DNA from: Zizania palustris
Taxonomy: Eukaryota; Streptophyta; Magnoliopsida; Poales; Poaceae
DNA: 64,000 nt
Direction of reading: 5' to 3'
Assembly: GCA_019279435.1 (NCBI GenBank)
Contig: JAAALK010000287.1
Span: 18,228,162-18,292,161 of the forward strand
The notes under the pieces are model-generated. The model had not been told where the DNA came from. It worked only from the letters and a program-made list of their open reading frames with translations, and did no database searches. Made by a program: the position numbers and the translations under genes. Below are positions 1 to 11,324 of the stretch, piece after piece; within the stretch, counting starts at the first letter, position 1, and the number at the start of each line of letters is the position of its first letter.

Positions 1-805
1 CTGCATTAGTTTCTTAGTTGGTTTGCGTCATAGTGACACGTCATAGTGACATCAAGGTGGCGTTTTTCATATTTCCCCGAGTATGCGCAATGTGGCACGA
101 GTATTGATGAGAATTCTAGATCGTGGATCCAGCGTTGAGTCTAGATTTGCTTTGTATTCTGTTAGCATTATCACTTCCAGTTCAGAATAATGAGAACAGA
201 AAATTGCTCCACACTCTTAGTTCTAGTTTCCTGCTATCTTGTTCATCTTCCACTCTGGTCTTCCGTTCTTTGTACTGCTACAACGTCGAAGCTTAGGTCA
301 TTGCCTACATTGTTGATGGCGATGCTCGTGACCGATCCGCGGGGCCTGCGGGCCCCACCCAAGGTCAGGCACCACTTATCGCCTCCAGCGAGCGTGCGGA
401 CGAGGAGTGTGGTACCCAGATTACGAGGGGCCGCCCTTTCGATCGTTGTGGGCTTTTTGGCCTCCAATCTCGTATGTTTCATATAAAATTTCACTAAAAT
501 TATTATGTGTTAAATTTCTCTAGATTTGACTGTTTATGTAAAACGTATATACCAATAATTATAGTAAAAATTATTTTCATTAAATTTATCATAAAATATA
601 TTTTAATAATATATTTATTTGATATTGTGAAAAATCATCTTATAATATTATGAAATAGAGGGTCAGCTTGATTTCCTTAATCTCTCTAAAATATCATCAC
701 AGCCGGCTGCTCTGACCTGATCAAGTCATGATAGTTCACCACTGCTGATCAGCAAGGCCAGCTCCGAGCCTAAGTAGCAGACACATGCAATTCTTCCAAA
801 ATTTA
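1..805. other. unassigned flanking DNA, no gene recognised
   Basis: No supported gene. A perfect 13-bp tandem duplication (unit beginning CGTCATAGTGACA) lies at 26-51. A GC-rich patch at about 320-440 is open on both strands (98 and 83 codons), but neither translation resembles a family I know and there is no gene-like context. The rest is AT-rich. Bases 803-805 (TTA) are the left target-site duplication of the adjacent MITE. Confidence 0.5.
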
Positions 806-1148
806 GGGGGTGTTGGTTTCATGGACTAAAATTTAGTACATGTCAAATCGAATGTTTGGATATCAAATTGAAGGACTAAAAATAAACTAATCATAAAAAC
901 AATTGTAGAATCGAAGGATAATTCGCGAGACAAATTTATTAAGCCTAATTAATCCATGATTAGCAAATGTTTACTGTAGCATCACATTATCAAATCATGA
1001 CGTAATTAGGCTCATTAAATTCGTCTCGGAAATAATACACTGATTATGAATGAGTTTTGTAAATAGTCTATATTTAATACTCTAAAATAGTATATAAACA
1101 TTCGATGTGACAGGGACTAAAATTTAGTCCCTCAAACCAAACACCCCC
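806..1148. mobile_element. Tourist-like (PIF/Harbinger) MITE
   Basis: This is a 343-bp non-coding element. It begins GGGGGTGTTGGTTT and ends with the near-complement AAACCAAACACCCCC, followed inward by matching GGACTAAAATTTAGT arms. It is flanked by the 3-bp duplication TTA (803-805 and 1149-1151). A TTA/TAA duplication with GGG..GTGTTTGGTT termini is characteristic of Tourist-like MITEs mobilised by PIF/Harbinger transposases. It has no coding capacity. It resembles the MITE cluster at about 41 kb. Confidence 0.85.
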
Positions 1149-1189
1149 TTAGAACATTAAAATCTCATGTAGGGAGTCATCTCTTTTCT

Positions 1190-1502
1190 TTTATCACCGA
1201 TAGTTAGGACGAGTAGATAGAGAACAAGAGTCACTCCATACAAGTAGAAAGGATAGAGGAAGATTTATAGAGCACCTCATTTTTTATATGCTTTTAAAGT
1301 ATTTGTTGAAGCTAATTTTTTATAATCTACAAAATTTAGGGAAGGAAACTCTTTAAGATACTCTAAGAGAAACTCTAAAGAACCTCTTACCTCAATTTTA
1401 GAAATTATAACTAAAAAATTAGCTCAATGGATACTCTAAAAGACTTATAAAAATAAGGTGCTCTCTAAATCTTCCTCCATCCTCCCTACTTATATGGAAC
1501 GA
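1190..1502. repeat. left arm of a fold-back (inverted-repeat) element split by CACTA-1
   Basis: The segment at 1257-1280 (GAGGAAGATTTATAGAGCAC...) is inversely repeated at 1457-1480. The sequence from about 1198 (ATCACCGATAGTTAGGACGAG) is the approximate reverse complement of 18735-18774, on the far side of CACTA-1. If CACTA-1 and one CGA are removed in thought, the two flanks form one inverted repeat. CACTA-1 therefore inserted into a pre-existing fold-back element. The outer limits of that element are not certain. Confidence 0.6.
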
Positions 1503-1800
1503 CACTCCAACAAAAACAGTTTTTAGTGACAGAGCTTTAGTGACGGATAAATGACACGTGTCACTAATATATTTTTAGTGGCGAACTATTTTACACCTGT
1601 CACTAAATATGCACCATTAGTGACGGGTCATAATGTGGTTCGTAACTAAATTGTTGCATCAGAGGGGGCACCTTCATTAGTGACGGTTCATACTGTGAAT
1701 CATCACTAAAAGGACTAGCATTAGTGACATATGTTTCAACCCGTCACTACAGATGGGCACCCTCTTTAGTGACGTGTCACGTTATGATCCATCACTGATG
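1503..1800. repeat. CACTA-1 5' terminal and subterminal repeat array
   Basis: About eleven direct or inverted copies of TTAGTGACGG/CCGTCACTAA variants occur here, for example near 1528, 1548, 1580, 1617, 1677, 1720 and 1770. Such arrays bind the element's TNPA-like protein in known En/Spm systems; that role is inferred here. They match the array at the other end (18408-18733). Confidence 0.85.
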
Positions 1801-1813
1801 AGTATCTCCTGGG

Positions 1814-2154
1814 TATAAATAGGTGGGGCGAAATTGAACTAGCCACACTTTCATTTCACACTGATAAACCCTAGCCTCTCATCAGCGTTGTCACCTCTTC
1901 TTCCTCATCGACGTCGTGTGCTTCTCACATCGTCCCACCTCTCTCCCTCGTCTCAGCCACCTCCCCTCATCGCTGCCATATTCTCCTTGTCAGTGTGCAT
2001 GGCCTTCCTCGTTGGATCACGCAACCTATTCCTTGCCACCGCCTCATCAAGTCGATTCATCGTCGACTCGTCCTCATCGCTTCCTCATCATTCCTCTCCA
2101 TCACCGACTCGTCCTAGTCACCACCTCATCTTGATTATTCATTCTCCTCCCAAG
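1814..2154 (+). promoter_or_regulatory. CACTA-1 internal promoter and probable 5' UTR exon
   Basis: TATAAATA at 1814-1821 follows directly after the subterminal repeats, where CACTA promoters normally sit. Downstream is a CT-rich leader containing AAACCCTAGCC and the pyrimidine-rich stretch 1880-2150. At about 2155 there is a good splice-donor match (CCAAG|GTACTTAC). A 98-codon ORF from 1888 is serine/proline/histidine-rich and looks like translated UTR rather than a protein. The downstream sequence to 2948 would then be intron. Inference only. Confidence 0.4.
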
Positions 2155-2328
2155 GTACTTACATGTATGATCCAAGAACCCTAGATGGCCCCTTTAGTGT
2201 ATTTATGAATGTTGATATTTACCTATAATGTTGGTATTTGACTATACCATGTTGGTACTTCAATGAATCTATGAATGTTGATATTTACCTATGCCATACT
2301 TATACTTCTGTGAATGCCATTTTATCAT

Positions 2329-2473
2329 GGGTTAATTTTTTTGTGCCATTATAATTTTCATGGTTTGCCAATATGCTATCGATGTGTCACTGACAGATGG
2401 GGGGCGCCACAGTCACTGACAGTGGCATGTAAACAATTTCTGAAAATTATAATGGCATGTGAGTAATTTTCCC
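2329..2473. mobile_element. small Mutator-type MITE, copy 1 of family A
   Basis: Termini are GGGTTAATTTTTT and AAATTTTCCC-like, with an inner inverted pair TGCCATTATAATTTTC. The flanks TTTTATCAT (2320-2328) and TTTTCTCAT (2474-2482) form a 9-bp duplication with one mismatch. The reverse complement of the element at 45888-46033 aligns along its whole length, so this is a real repeat family. A 9-bp duplication points to Mutator-type mobilisation. Confidence 0.7.
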
Positions 2474-2717
2474 TTTTCTCATTTTGTAGTTTTCAATATT
2501 TATCTACTCTAAAAAGTAGTATTTTATCTATGCCATGCAGCATGTCATGTATTATTTTCGATGGTTACTTTTTTCTTTGCAACTCCTTTGTACTTATGTA
2601 TACCATATATGTATACATGATCAACTTGATTTATGTGTTCTATAAATGAATGAACTCATTATGGCTAGATTATCTAATTTTTCCATGTGCTCCTCTACAT
2701 GCTTCCCTATTTGCTAA

Positions 2718-2877
2718 ATGAAGAGTTGGCCTAGTTTGTTCATGAAATGTTATTACATTATATACTCATTTTCAAATAGTTTGTGCCTTTCTGTCACATT
2801 TTTCCTCAATATCCTTTAGTGAAAAGATTTAATTAATTAGTTGTCACACACATCCTTATACTAGGCCAACTCTTCAT
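2718..2877. repeat. 18-bp perfect inverted repeat
   Basis: ATGAAGAGTTGGCCTAGT at 2718-2735 is repeated as its exact reverse complement at 2860-2877. The spacer is 124 bp. The identity stops abruptly on both sides. This could be the footprint of a tiny element or a cruciform-forming site; no function is evident. Confidence 0.5.
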
Positions 2878-2948
2878 AGAGTGAATAGGGGAACATATGT
2901 TATATCGACACGGTTAGACCATTTGGACCTAATGATGACCACACTGAG

Positions 2949-5864
2949 TGTAACATCCCCAATTTTCAAAGGTAAAAAATATATTGAGAAATAAAAATTT
3001 TCCATAAAAGAATTATTTTTGATTATTGAATAAGCTAAAAATATCCAAATAAATAAAAATCCGGAGAAATAATTCAAATCCTAAGTTGAGAAAATTATGT
3101 TAGGTTCTTAAGGCCAAGATATATTTTTGACAATTTTTACAAATTTTTAGAACCTTTGCAGATAGCTCATAATTTATAAATGATTTTATGTAATTATTTT
3201 ATTTAGAAAAGAATTTTAATTAAACTTGGGCCGCACTCTCCCTTTCTGCCTCCACAGGCCGGTCCAGCCCATTTCCTTTCCTGTGCCCCACTGATAGGTG
3301 GAACCCACCTTTCAGTCACTCTCCTCTCCCACGTGCGTGCCAGAGCACACTAGCCATCCTTTTGGTGCCGCCCACTCAGTCTGTTCTCGCCCGCGCTCAT
3401 TGACAGCCAACCCCACCCATCAACTTCGTCTTCCTCGCGTCAACGCCCCCAATTTACTCTGACGGAAACCCTAGCGCCCGCATCCCGTTGCTGTCGGCCT
3501 CCTTCCATCAAATTGACGTCGGGCATTTACTCCCCGTGATCTAGTGACCATTTCCCCTCTGATTCTGACGTGTTTGAACCGTGCAATCGTCGGACCCGTA
3601 TGCATGGTAACTCTCGCCAAAAAAAATGAAAATTCCCTCCTCGACTTTCCATCTATTCCGCCTTCCTTACTCACCGCCGGTTGCCCATATAAAACCCCCA
3701 GCACCCCACTGTGTTCAGTCCTCGTAAAATCATAGCCACCGCACGAATAAAGCACCTGCACTCCTATTTTTGCACTGCCCCTCTGCTCCTGCTCCAGCCA
3801 ACGCTTGCTATTGTCGGAGTCCATCCCCGTTGTCATCGACCGCACCCCTGTGACCACTGCTACTTCACCGACACCGGCCACACCTCTGTTGCCATCGAAG
3901 ACCGCCGGAACAACACTGTCATCATCGACCCAAACATCCTCGCTTCCTCTACTCATCGCCAGCCATGCCCCGATGACCCCGAGGCACCACTCTGGTATCA
4001 TCGTGTTCACCTCCTTATCCTGGTTCCATTTCAGCCTTCACATTGTGCCCTAAGCCATCACCATCGCCACTAGCCCGCCGCCAACTCCCTACCATCGCTA
4101 GAGAAGACGATCGACACGGGTAATTACCCATGCACAATGTGTCATGGCCGTTCGATCGAGACTAAGTGGTTAGGATTAAAACCCGTGCGGATTTGATCGG
4201 GGTCGTTTGATCGATCAAAGCGGTATCGGTGCATCACAGCCGTCTGATTCCACTTAAAAATCATGCCTCGCCCGCACGCCCGATCACCATCCGACGGTCG
4301 ATTTGGATCTAGCGCATAGCACAGTGTTCAGGTTCACAGTGGACCTGGCTCACCGTGGACCAGGGGTTGTTTTAAATTTAAAATAAATTCCAAAATTTGA
4401 TTTAAAATTAAAAATTCATAATTTCTTCAATTTAACTCCAAATTTTACAATTCAAATTTTAGAAAATTTGTCTCGTTTTGCGTGTCGAGAAGATTACGAC
4501 GCCATCGAGGAGCCTGAATATTTTCCCGAGGTTCCCCCTTCACTATTTTCAGGCCAAGGCAAGTCACCACCTCAATTTTTTAACATATTGAACCTAAGTT
4601 TTATTTAAATGTTGTTAAAACTCATAGGTTATAAATGCATTAGTCTAATTAAATGCCTTACATTATATTTATTAGATCCCTGACCCTGTTGTGCAAACCC
4701 AAGCCATGCTATTGACCCTCAACTCCTTGTCACTATTATTATTAATATTATTAGATAGTGTCCAAAGTATCGACACAACTGTTATAGGCTAAAAATGAGT
4801 CGTAGATTAGTCACTTGATTCTATTATATGATTCCCCGATATTTCTCTCATCCTTGGTATTCTGAAAGATTTTGAGTATAGGCTAAGTATGTTAGCATGG
4901 TGGGTTCTGAGTGCAAGCGAGGGCATTGTTAAGTCGCACCTAGGGCACTATAAGGATCGGTCTGCGGGATCTGTTGCAAAATAATTTTGTACTAACCACA
5001 AGTCTAATGAGTAAGACATAACTAGAAGTTTGGAGCGTTTCAACTTGGTGCGCCAAGCGTAGAGGGCAAGTGGCACCTACGGGTGACTTGTACCGACGAG
5101 GCACAAAAGAGGGCGCGACGTGGGTCCAATGTGTTGCCACGCTGGTGAAACCAAGTGAGGTTATCCTCGAGTTGGTGCGTTTCATGCTAAAGGTTTTGGC
5201 AGGAACTTGGTCAGGGTATCATGGTGATATTTTGGTCGACACCAGGTTCTTCCCTTGTGGGTACAGTAGTACACCTCTGATCATAGTATAATCTTTTTGA
5301 AAATATGAGCCCACAGTCAAGGGCGGGTTTAGCAATGTTCTACGGTTAGTTTACTTTTATGATTGGTGCATGATTGAATAGCATGTAAGGACTGTTGAGA
5401 GAGTTAGGGCTGACTGTACTACTTGAGTTAGAAGTTATTTCATCATTCATGATTTAATTTCTATACAAATAACATGATCACATTAAATGTTTAACAATAA
5501 AAATGTACTTTTCCGCACTTTAAGTCACTACCTTCCCTTGTTATTATCCTGCATTATTACTGAATTTTTGGTGGCTTGTTGAGTACTTTTGTACTCATAC
5601 CCATTGAAAACCACTTCAGAGGTGACGTATTACGAGGAGGATGGTCTCGAGTAGCTGCCTAGTCAAAGCGCAAGACTAGCAAAGATTTTCATCTAGAAGT
5701 TTCCTTTTATTAGTTTATTTTATTTTCACCACTTGTGTAATAATGTGGCCTACGAACAACCAATGATTGACGTATGTACGATGTCGCGTGATGAACATCT
5801 TGTTATTATTGTTTTTCTTTGGAATTATAATAAAGTCTAGAATTATTAAATTCCGGGCGCTACA
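2949..5864 (+). repeat. 5' LTR of the chromovirus
   Basis: It runs from TGTAACATCCCC to GGGCGCTACA (2,916 bp) and aligns with 11325-14298. The long ORFs it contains on either strand, for example 3471-4010 on the minus strand, are non-coding LTR sequence. Upstream of the internal domain it holds an AT-rich 5' part, a GC-rich CT-biased segment (3230-4120) and a transition near 4380. Confidence 0.9.
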
Positions 5865-5867
5865 AGA

Positions 5868-5880
5868 TGACATCAGAGCC
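5868..5880 (+). other. primer-binding site (initiator Met-tRNA type), degenerate
   Basis: TGACATCAGAGCC begins four bases after the 5' LTR. It matches the canonical plant PBS TGGTATCAGAGCC except at two positions. Both mismatches are transitions (G to A and T to C). Confidence 0.7.
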
Positions 5881-6000
5881 GACTTAACTGTAGGAAACCA
5901 AACAAACCTTCCTAGTACTTAGTTTTGCAAAACTTATTTCATGAAAACCTACTTCATAAATTTTTTCCTCTCCCGGACTCTCTAAATTTTTTTTGTAGAT

Positions 6001-6753
6001 GACGGTTCATCATATTCATAGCTACTGCTATGAGTATGATGGATTCATCTGGGAGCTCTAGATGCTGGTGGCTTTTCTCGGGTTCACTTTAGAACCTAAG
6101 TTTCATGTAGTTTCTATAGTGGAGGCAGGAGGCCCTTGTGACATCTCACTCACAATCCATGCCACCAGCGAGTAGCACTCTTTCTTCACTACAGCAGTCG
6201 GGGGCCTAACTTTTTCCATTGCGAGCCAGCGCGCTGCTCTTCACGCTCTCGCGGAGTTTAGGATGATCTACGATGATCGTCTCTAGGATACCTCCTATCG
6301 TCATTTGCCCATGCACACTCCATCGACTTCATCTCCGACCGCAACCCCGTCATGGCCCGGCACACTTGGCTTCTGTAGGCTATGGACCACCTTCATATTG
6401 AGGCAGTTCTCGATGCCAATGACCACCGCGATGTCGTCGAGTTCCTTTGTCATGAGACAAAGAGCTTTATTCAGCAGAACGGTCAGCTGCAGTGTAAGAT
6501 CATAGAGTTGCAAAAGGAGATTGTCGAGATGCTGCCCCTCGTCCCCAGGCAGAAGAAGCCAATTAGAGAGCTTGCTCCTTGGCCTAAGGGGACTACTCTA
6601 CTGAGAGTACCTGTGGGCCTCTCTAGCTCCGGTGCTGTCGCTCCCAGTCCAGTCGACACCGCGGAGCCGATGATCGAGAACTTCGTCGAGCCCATCCTTC
6701 CCCGGGCCACTCGTGGATCAGAGAGCATCGAGATTGCCTCTGATAACAAGTAG
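6001..6753 (+). pseudogene. ORF0-like reading frame upstream of gag, broken
   Basis: An ATG at 6001 opens a frame interrupted by TAG codons near 6058 and 6175 and another stop near 6283. A frameshift close to 6380 leads into an open stretch of about 120 codons ending at 6753. The open part is acidic to neutral with a helical, glutamine-rich middle (FIQQNGQLQCKIIELQKEI) and a proline-rich tail. I do not recognise a domain. An extra ORF between the 5' LTR and gag is known from some rice Tekay-lineage elements; assigning this region to it is inference from position. Function unknown. Confidence 0.5.
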
Positions 6754-6959
6754 AGCACCATAGACGCTAGTTATCGTTGATTGTCTTATTTTTTGTGATT
6801 GTGGTGCTATTTATAGCAGCTTTTGCTATAGATGGAATAAAAATAAGAGTTGTAATGTGATAAACCATTTTATACCATGATTAATAAAAAAGAGTTGAGA
6901 ACTATTTTGGTTAAATATTATAAGTCCTTTTTTATACTTGGGATGTTACTACCTTCAGA

Positions 6960-8170
6960 ATGGCTAACAATCAGAACTCGAGTTCCAACAACAATGAAGA
7001 AGGTGCTGCCAACAACCTACCAGGAGGTGTTGTACCCAACTAGGGTGCAACAGGACCGCGTCAGTCGAGGTTACCTGCCGCCAATCACCCTACCTTAGAA
7101 GAAGTGATGGCCAATCAAAATCAGTTGATCACGACACTATTAGCACAGATGCACGAGCAGCAGACTAAGCTGAACCGTCTACAGCAGCAGAACATGGAGT
7201 CGTTCCCTCGCCAACACGCCCATACAACTGCCCCGTGCCTCAGCTATCTGAGTTCCTACGCGTGAGGCCTCCTACATTCTCGAGCACGACCAACCCGATA
7301 GAGGTGGGTGATTCGTTGAGGACCATTGTTAAGAAGTTGGATCTTCTACCTTGCTCAGATAGGGAGCAGTGGCATTCACCGCTCACCAGCTTCAAGGACC
7401 TGCCACAGAATGGTGGGATAATTACCGTGAGTCTCAGCTAGAGGGTCATGAGGTTACTTGGTGGAGTTCACCGTCGCCTTTCAGGCCACCCACGTCCCTG
7501 CTGGAATTATAGCACTAAAGCAGCAGGAGTTCCATGACTTGCAGCAAGGGAGCAAGACTGTCATGGGGTATCTTCATGAATTCAATCGACTAACACGATA
7601 TGCGCCAGAAGATGTTTGCGCCGACACCGATCGTCAAGCCAAGTTCCTGAGGGGACTAAAGGATGAACTCTCCATCCAGCTCATTGCTGCGGATTACGCT
7701 GACTTTCAGAAGTTTATGAACAAAGCTATTATTCAAGAGACCGAATAGAACAAGTTGGATCTCAATAAAAGAAAGATGATAGCTTTTAAGCAGCACTAAG
7801 GGAATGCCTAGATACCCCGCTTCACACCTCCACCCCATGCACCCAGCTACCATCCTCGCCCCGTCTACAGGCCGCAATACACTGTTAGCAGCTCAAGTAC
7901 CAGGATTCCTCGCCCAGCCCCTATAGCTCCATCCGCTCTGCCAGCACCTGCCATGAAGATCGAGGTATTGAGTGATAAGAATGGCAAGCCAATGGTCTGC
8001 TTCAACTGCCGCAAAGAAGGACACTATGCTCATTAGTGTCCTCATCCCAAGCGTCCCCAAGGAGCTGCACCAAACCCGGTGGTTCGCGCTCGCATCAACC
8101 ACATCACCGTCGAAGAAGCTCAAGAGGCCCCGGAAGTTGTCCTCGATATTTTCACTGCCCACTTCATACC
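6960..8170 (+). pseudogene. gag: gypsy gag remnant with CCHC zinc knuckle
   Basis: The likely start is ATG 6960, giving an Asn/Ser-rich N-terminus (MANNQNSSSNNN). An in-frame TAG follows near 7050 and the frame shifts near 7230. The segment 7458-7748 encodes a typical retrotransposon capsid core (LKQQEFHDLQQGSKTVMGYL...). A nucleocapsid zinc knuckle CFNCRKEGHYAH is encoded at about 8000-8035, where the codon before the last Cys has become TAG. The product would form the capsid and bind element RNA. At least four lesions make it non-functional. No host-gene explanation is needed. Confidence 0.85.
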
Positions 8171-11100
8171 TGCAGTAATATTATTTGACTCTAGAGCTAC
8201 ACATTCATTCATATCCAAGAATTTTATGAAAATCAATGGGTTATAAGTACTTAGCTTGCCCAAACTTATGACTTATGATAGATTGTGCCAGCAAGTCCAT
8301 CACTGTAACCAGCAATGAAGGAACCTCTATCACTTTCAAGATGGCCACCCAAGGACCGGAAGGAACGTTACTTCATCAGACAGCATTAGAAGAAGTACCC
8401 GTGGCCCAAGAATACACGGACATTTTTCCAGAAGATCTGCCAAGAATGCCACCCAAGAGAGACATTGAGTTCAGGATTGAGCTTATTCCTGGAACCACAC
8501 CCATCTCCAAGCGACCATACAGGATGGCCTCTAATGAGTTAGCAGAAGTGAAGAGTAATATCGAAGAACTTGAACAGAAGGGATACATCACATCGAGTGA
8601 CTCGCCTTGGGGAGATCCAGTCATATTTGCTATGAAGAAGGATAAGACAAAGAGTATGTGTGTGGATTACAGAGCTTCGAATGAGGTGACCTCTAAGAAC
8701 AAGTACTTGTTGCCTCGAATAGATGATTTATTCGACCAGCTGAAAGGATCCTCAGTTTTCTCCAAGATCGATCTTCTATCGTGTTACCATTAGTTAAGGA
8801 TCAAAGAAGAAGATATCCTGAAGACTGCATTCACGTCTCGATAAGGTTTATACGAGTATACTATGATGTCATTTGGACTCACGAATGCCCCTACATTCTT
8901 CATGAACATGATGAACAATGTCTTCATGAAGTTTTTGGACAAGTTAATTGTGGTATTCATCGATGATATACTCATATACTCCAAGACACCGAAAGAGCAT
9001 GAAGCCCATCTCCGTTTGACTTTGGGGAAGTTAAGGGAGTAGCAGTTATACGCCAAGTATAGCAAATGTGAATTTTTGTCATGTGAGGTGAAGTTTCTAG
9101 GGCATGTCATAATTACCAAAGGAATAGTAGTAGATCCTACTATTGTGGAAGAAGTAACAAATTGGTTGCAGCCAACGAATGTGTCTGATATCTGGAGTTT
9201 TCTGGGACTAGTCAGATATTATCGCAGATTCATAGAAAATTTTCCAAGATAGTGAAGCCCGTGACTAGGTTATTACAGAAGGAAGTGAAGTTCAAATGGA
9301 CTCCAGACTTCAAAGAAAGTTTTTAGACCCTTAAGAAGAAGCTTGTATCAGCTCTAGTTTTGACTCTTCCAGATATATGGAAGGACTTCCATGTTTACTG
9401 TGATGCCTCTCGTCAAGGACTAGGGTGTGTTCTGATGCAAGAGGGGAAGGTGATTTCATACACCTCTCGGCAATTAAGATCGCATGAATTAAACTACCCT
9501 ACCCATGACTTGGAGTTAGCAGCAGTTGTACATACACTGAAGATATGGAGACATTACCTTGTTGGTAACAAATGTGTAGTCTTCACTGACCATAAGAGTC
9601 TCAAGTATATATTCACTCAGCCAGACTTGAACCTCAGGAAAATGAGGTGGTTAGAGTTGACCAAGGATTATGACTTAGGTATTCACTACCATCCAGGCAA
9701 GGCAAATGTAGTGGCAGATGCTTTAAATTGGAAAGGGCACTGCATGGCCATTATGGTACAGGATCAAGCTCCTTTGTTATACAAGGAAATGGAAAGGTTG
9801 AACTTAGGGATCACCACCAGGGCGTACCTCGCCACACTTGAGGAAAGACCCGTACTAATGGACCAAATCTGTGAATCTCAGAAGGAAAACCCCGATATTG
9901 CAGAAATCAAAAGAACATGAGAAGGGGAAAAGCCCCAGGATTATCGGAAGATGAGGTTGGTACCGCATGGTTCGGAAACCGGCTATGCATACCTGACAAG
10001 CTAGAATTGAAGACTCTCATTCTCAAGGAAGCCCATGAGACTTTATACTCCATACATCCTAGTAGTACTAAGATGTATTAGGATTTGAAGGAGAGATATT
10101 GGTGGGTCAACATGAAGAGAGAGATCGCAGAATATGTGGTGGTATGTGATACTTGTCAGCGAGTTAAGGCAGAGCACTAGAGACCTACCAGATTATTACA
10201 GCCCCTCAAGGTTCTCGAGTGGAAGTGGGAAGAGGTAGGAATGGACTTTATCACCGAACTGCCCAAGACTCAAGCCGGATATGACTCTATTTGAGTGATT
10301 ATTGACCGACTCACGAAGGTAGCTCACTTCATTGTCGTCAAGACAACATACAGTGCTCCGAGACTAGCTGAGTTTTACATGACTCGGATCGTGTTTTTAC
10401 ACGGGTCCCAAAGAAGATTGTATCTGACTAAGGGAGTTAGTTTACCTCCAAGTTTTGGAAGAACCTTCAGGAAGAGCTTGGCACTAGGGTGAACTTCAGC
10501 ATAGCTTACCATCCATAGACCGATGGTCAGACAGAAAGAGTGAATCAAATATTGGAGGATATGCTTAGAGCATGTGCCATAGATTTTGGTGGAATGTGGG
10601 ATGAGAGTTTACCTTATGTAGAGTTCTCTTATAACAATAGCTATCAGGCCAGCTTGCAGATGTCACCATTTGAAGCATTATATGGACGTAAGTGCAAAAC
10701 ACCATTACTTTCGGATCAGATTGGTGAGTCACAGCTATTCGGGACTAGTATTCTATGAGAAGCCAAAGAGAAGGTTAAGGTCATCTGAGACCGGTTGAAG
10801 ATAGCCCAGTCTCGACAGAAGAGCTATGTCGATAACCGACGCAGAGATTTGGCTTCGAGGAAGGTGATTATGTTTATCTTTGAGTCACTCCCCTCCATGA
10901 CACTCAGAGGTTCAATATGAGAGGGAAGTTAGCTCTCCGCTATGTTGGACCCTTTCAGATCATTCGTCGGCAAGGAGAGGTGGCATATCAGTTGGAGTTA
11001 CCACCCTCATCGGCATGAGTGCATGATGTGTTTCACGTCTTCCAGTTGAAAAAGTATCTTCGAGTACCTACCGAGCAGGCGGACCTCCAGCATCTGTACA

Positions 11101-11312
11101 TTCAAGAAGATCTGACTTATGTCGAGAAGATGGTTCAAATCTTAGATATCAAGGAAAGGGTAACCATGAGTCGAGTGGTCCGCTTCTGTAAGGTTTAGTG
11201 GAGCAACCACCCCATCGAGGAATCTACATGGGAAAAAGAGGATGAGTTAAAAGCCCAATACACCGAGTTATTCGAGAAGCTTTCCAAATCTCAAGGACGA
11301 GATTTTCTGTAA
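8170..11312 (+). pseudogene. pol: gypsy pol remnant: protease, RT, RNase H, integrase, chromodomain-like tail
   Basis: Protease: LFDSRATHSF near 8185, where family members have DSGA, so the active-site glycine is lost. RT: open from 8275 to 8793 with the PYRMASNELAE motif, then a frameshift; YDVMSFGLTNAP-like and VVFIDDI-like motifs persist in other frames near 8860-8970. RNase H: FHVYCDASRQGLGCVLMQ at about 9390, open to 9920. Integrase: zinc-finger and core remnants from 10020 to 10760, with in-frame stops near 10080, 10180, 10290 and 10510. C-terminus: a chromodomain-like segment with W..H...ESTWE near 11200, ending in TAA 11310-11312. Reverse transcription and integration functions are all lost. 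Confidence 0.85.
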
Positions 11313-11324
11313 GGGGGATAGGAT
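11311..11324 (+). other. polypurine tract before the 3' LTR
   Basis: AAGGGGGATAGGAT directly precedes the 3' LTR and overlaps the pol stop codon. It would prime plus-strand synthesis. Confidence 0.7.

Noticed and set aside
190..494. 98- and 83-codon antiparallel ORFs near the left edge
   Set aside because: No domain, signal or splice context; probably chance in a GC-rich patch.
3471..4010. 179-codon minus-strand ORF in the chromovirus LTR, with a shorter homologue at 12065-12379
   Set aside because: LTR sequence; the other LTR copy breaks the frame and there is no recognisable domain.
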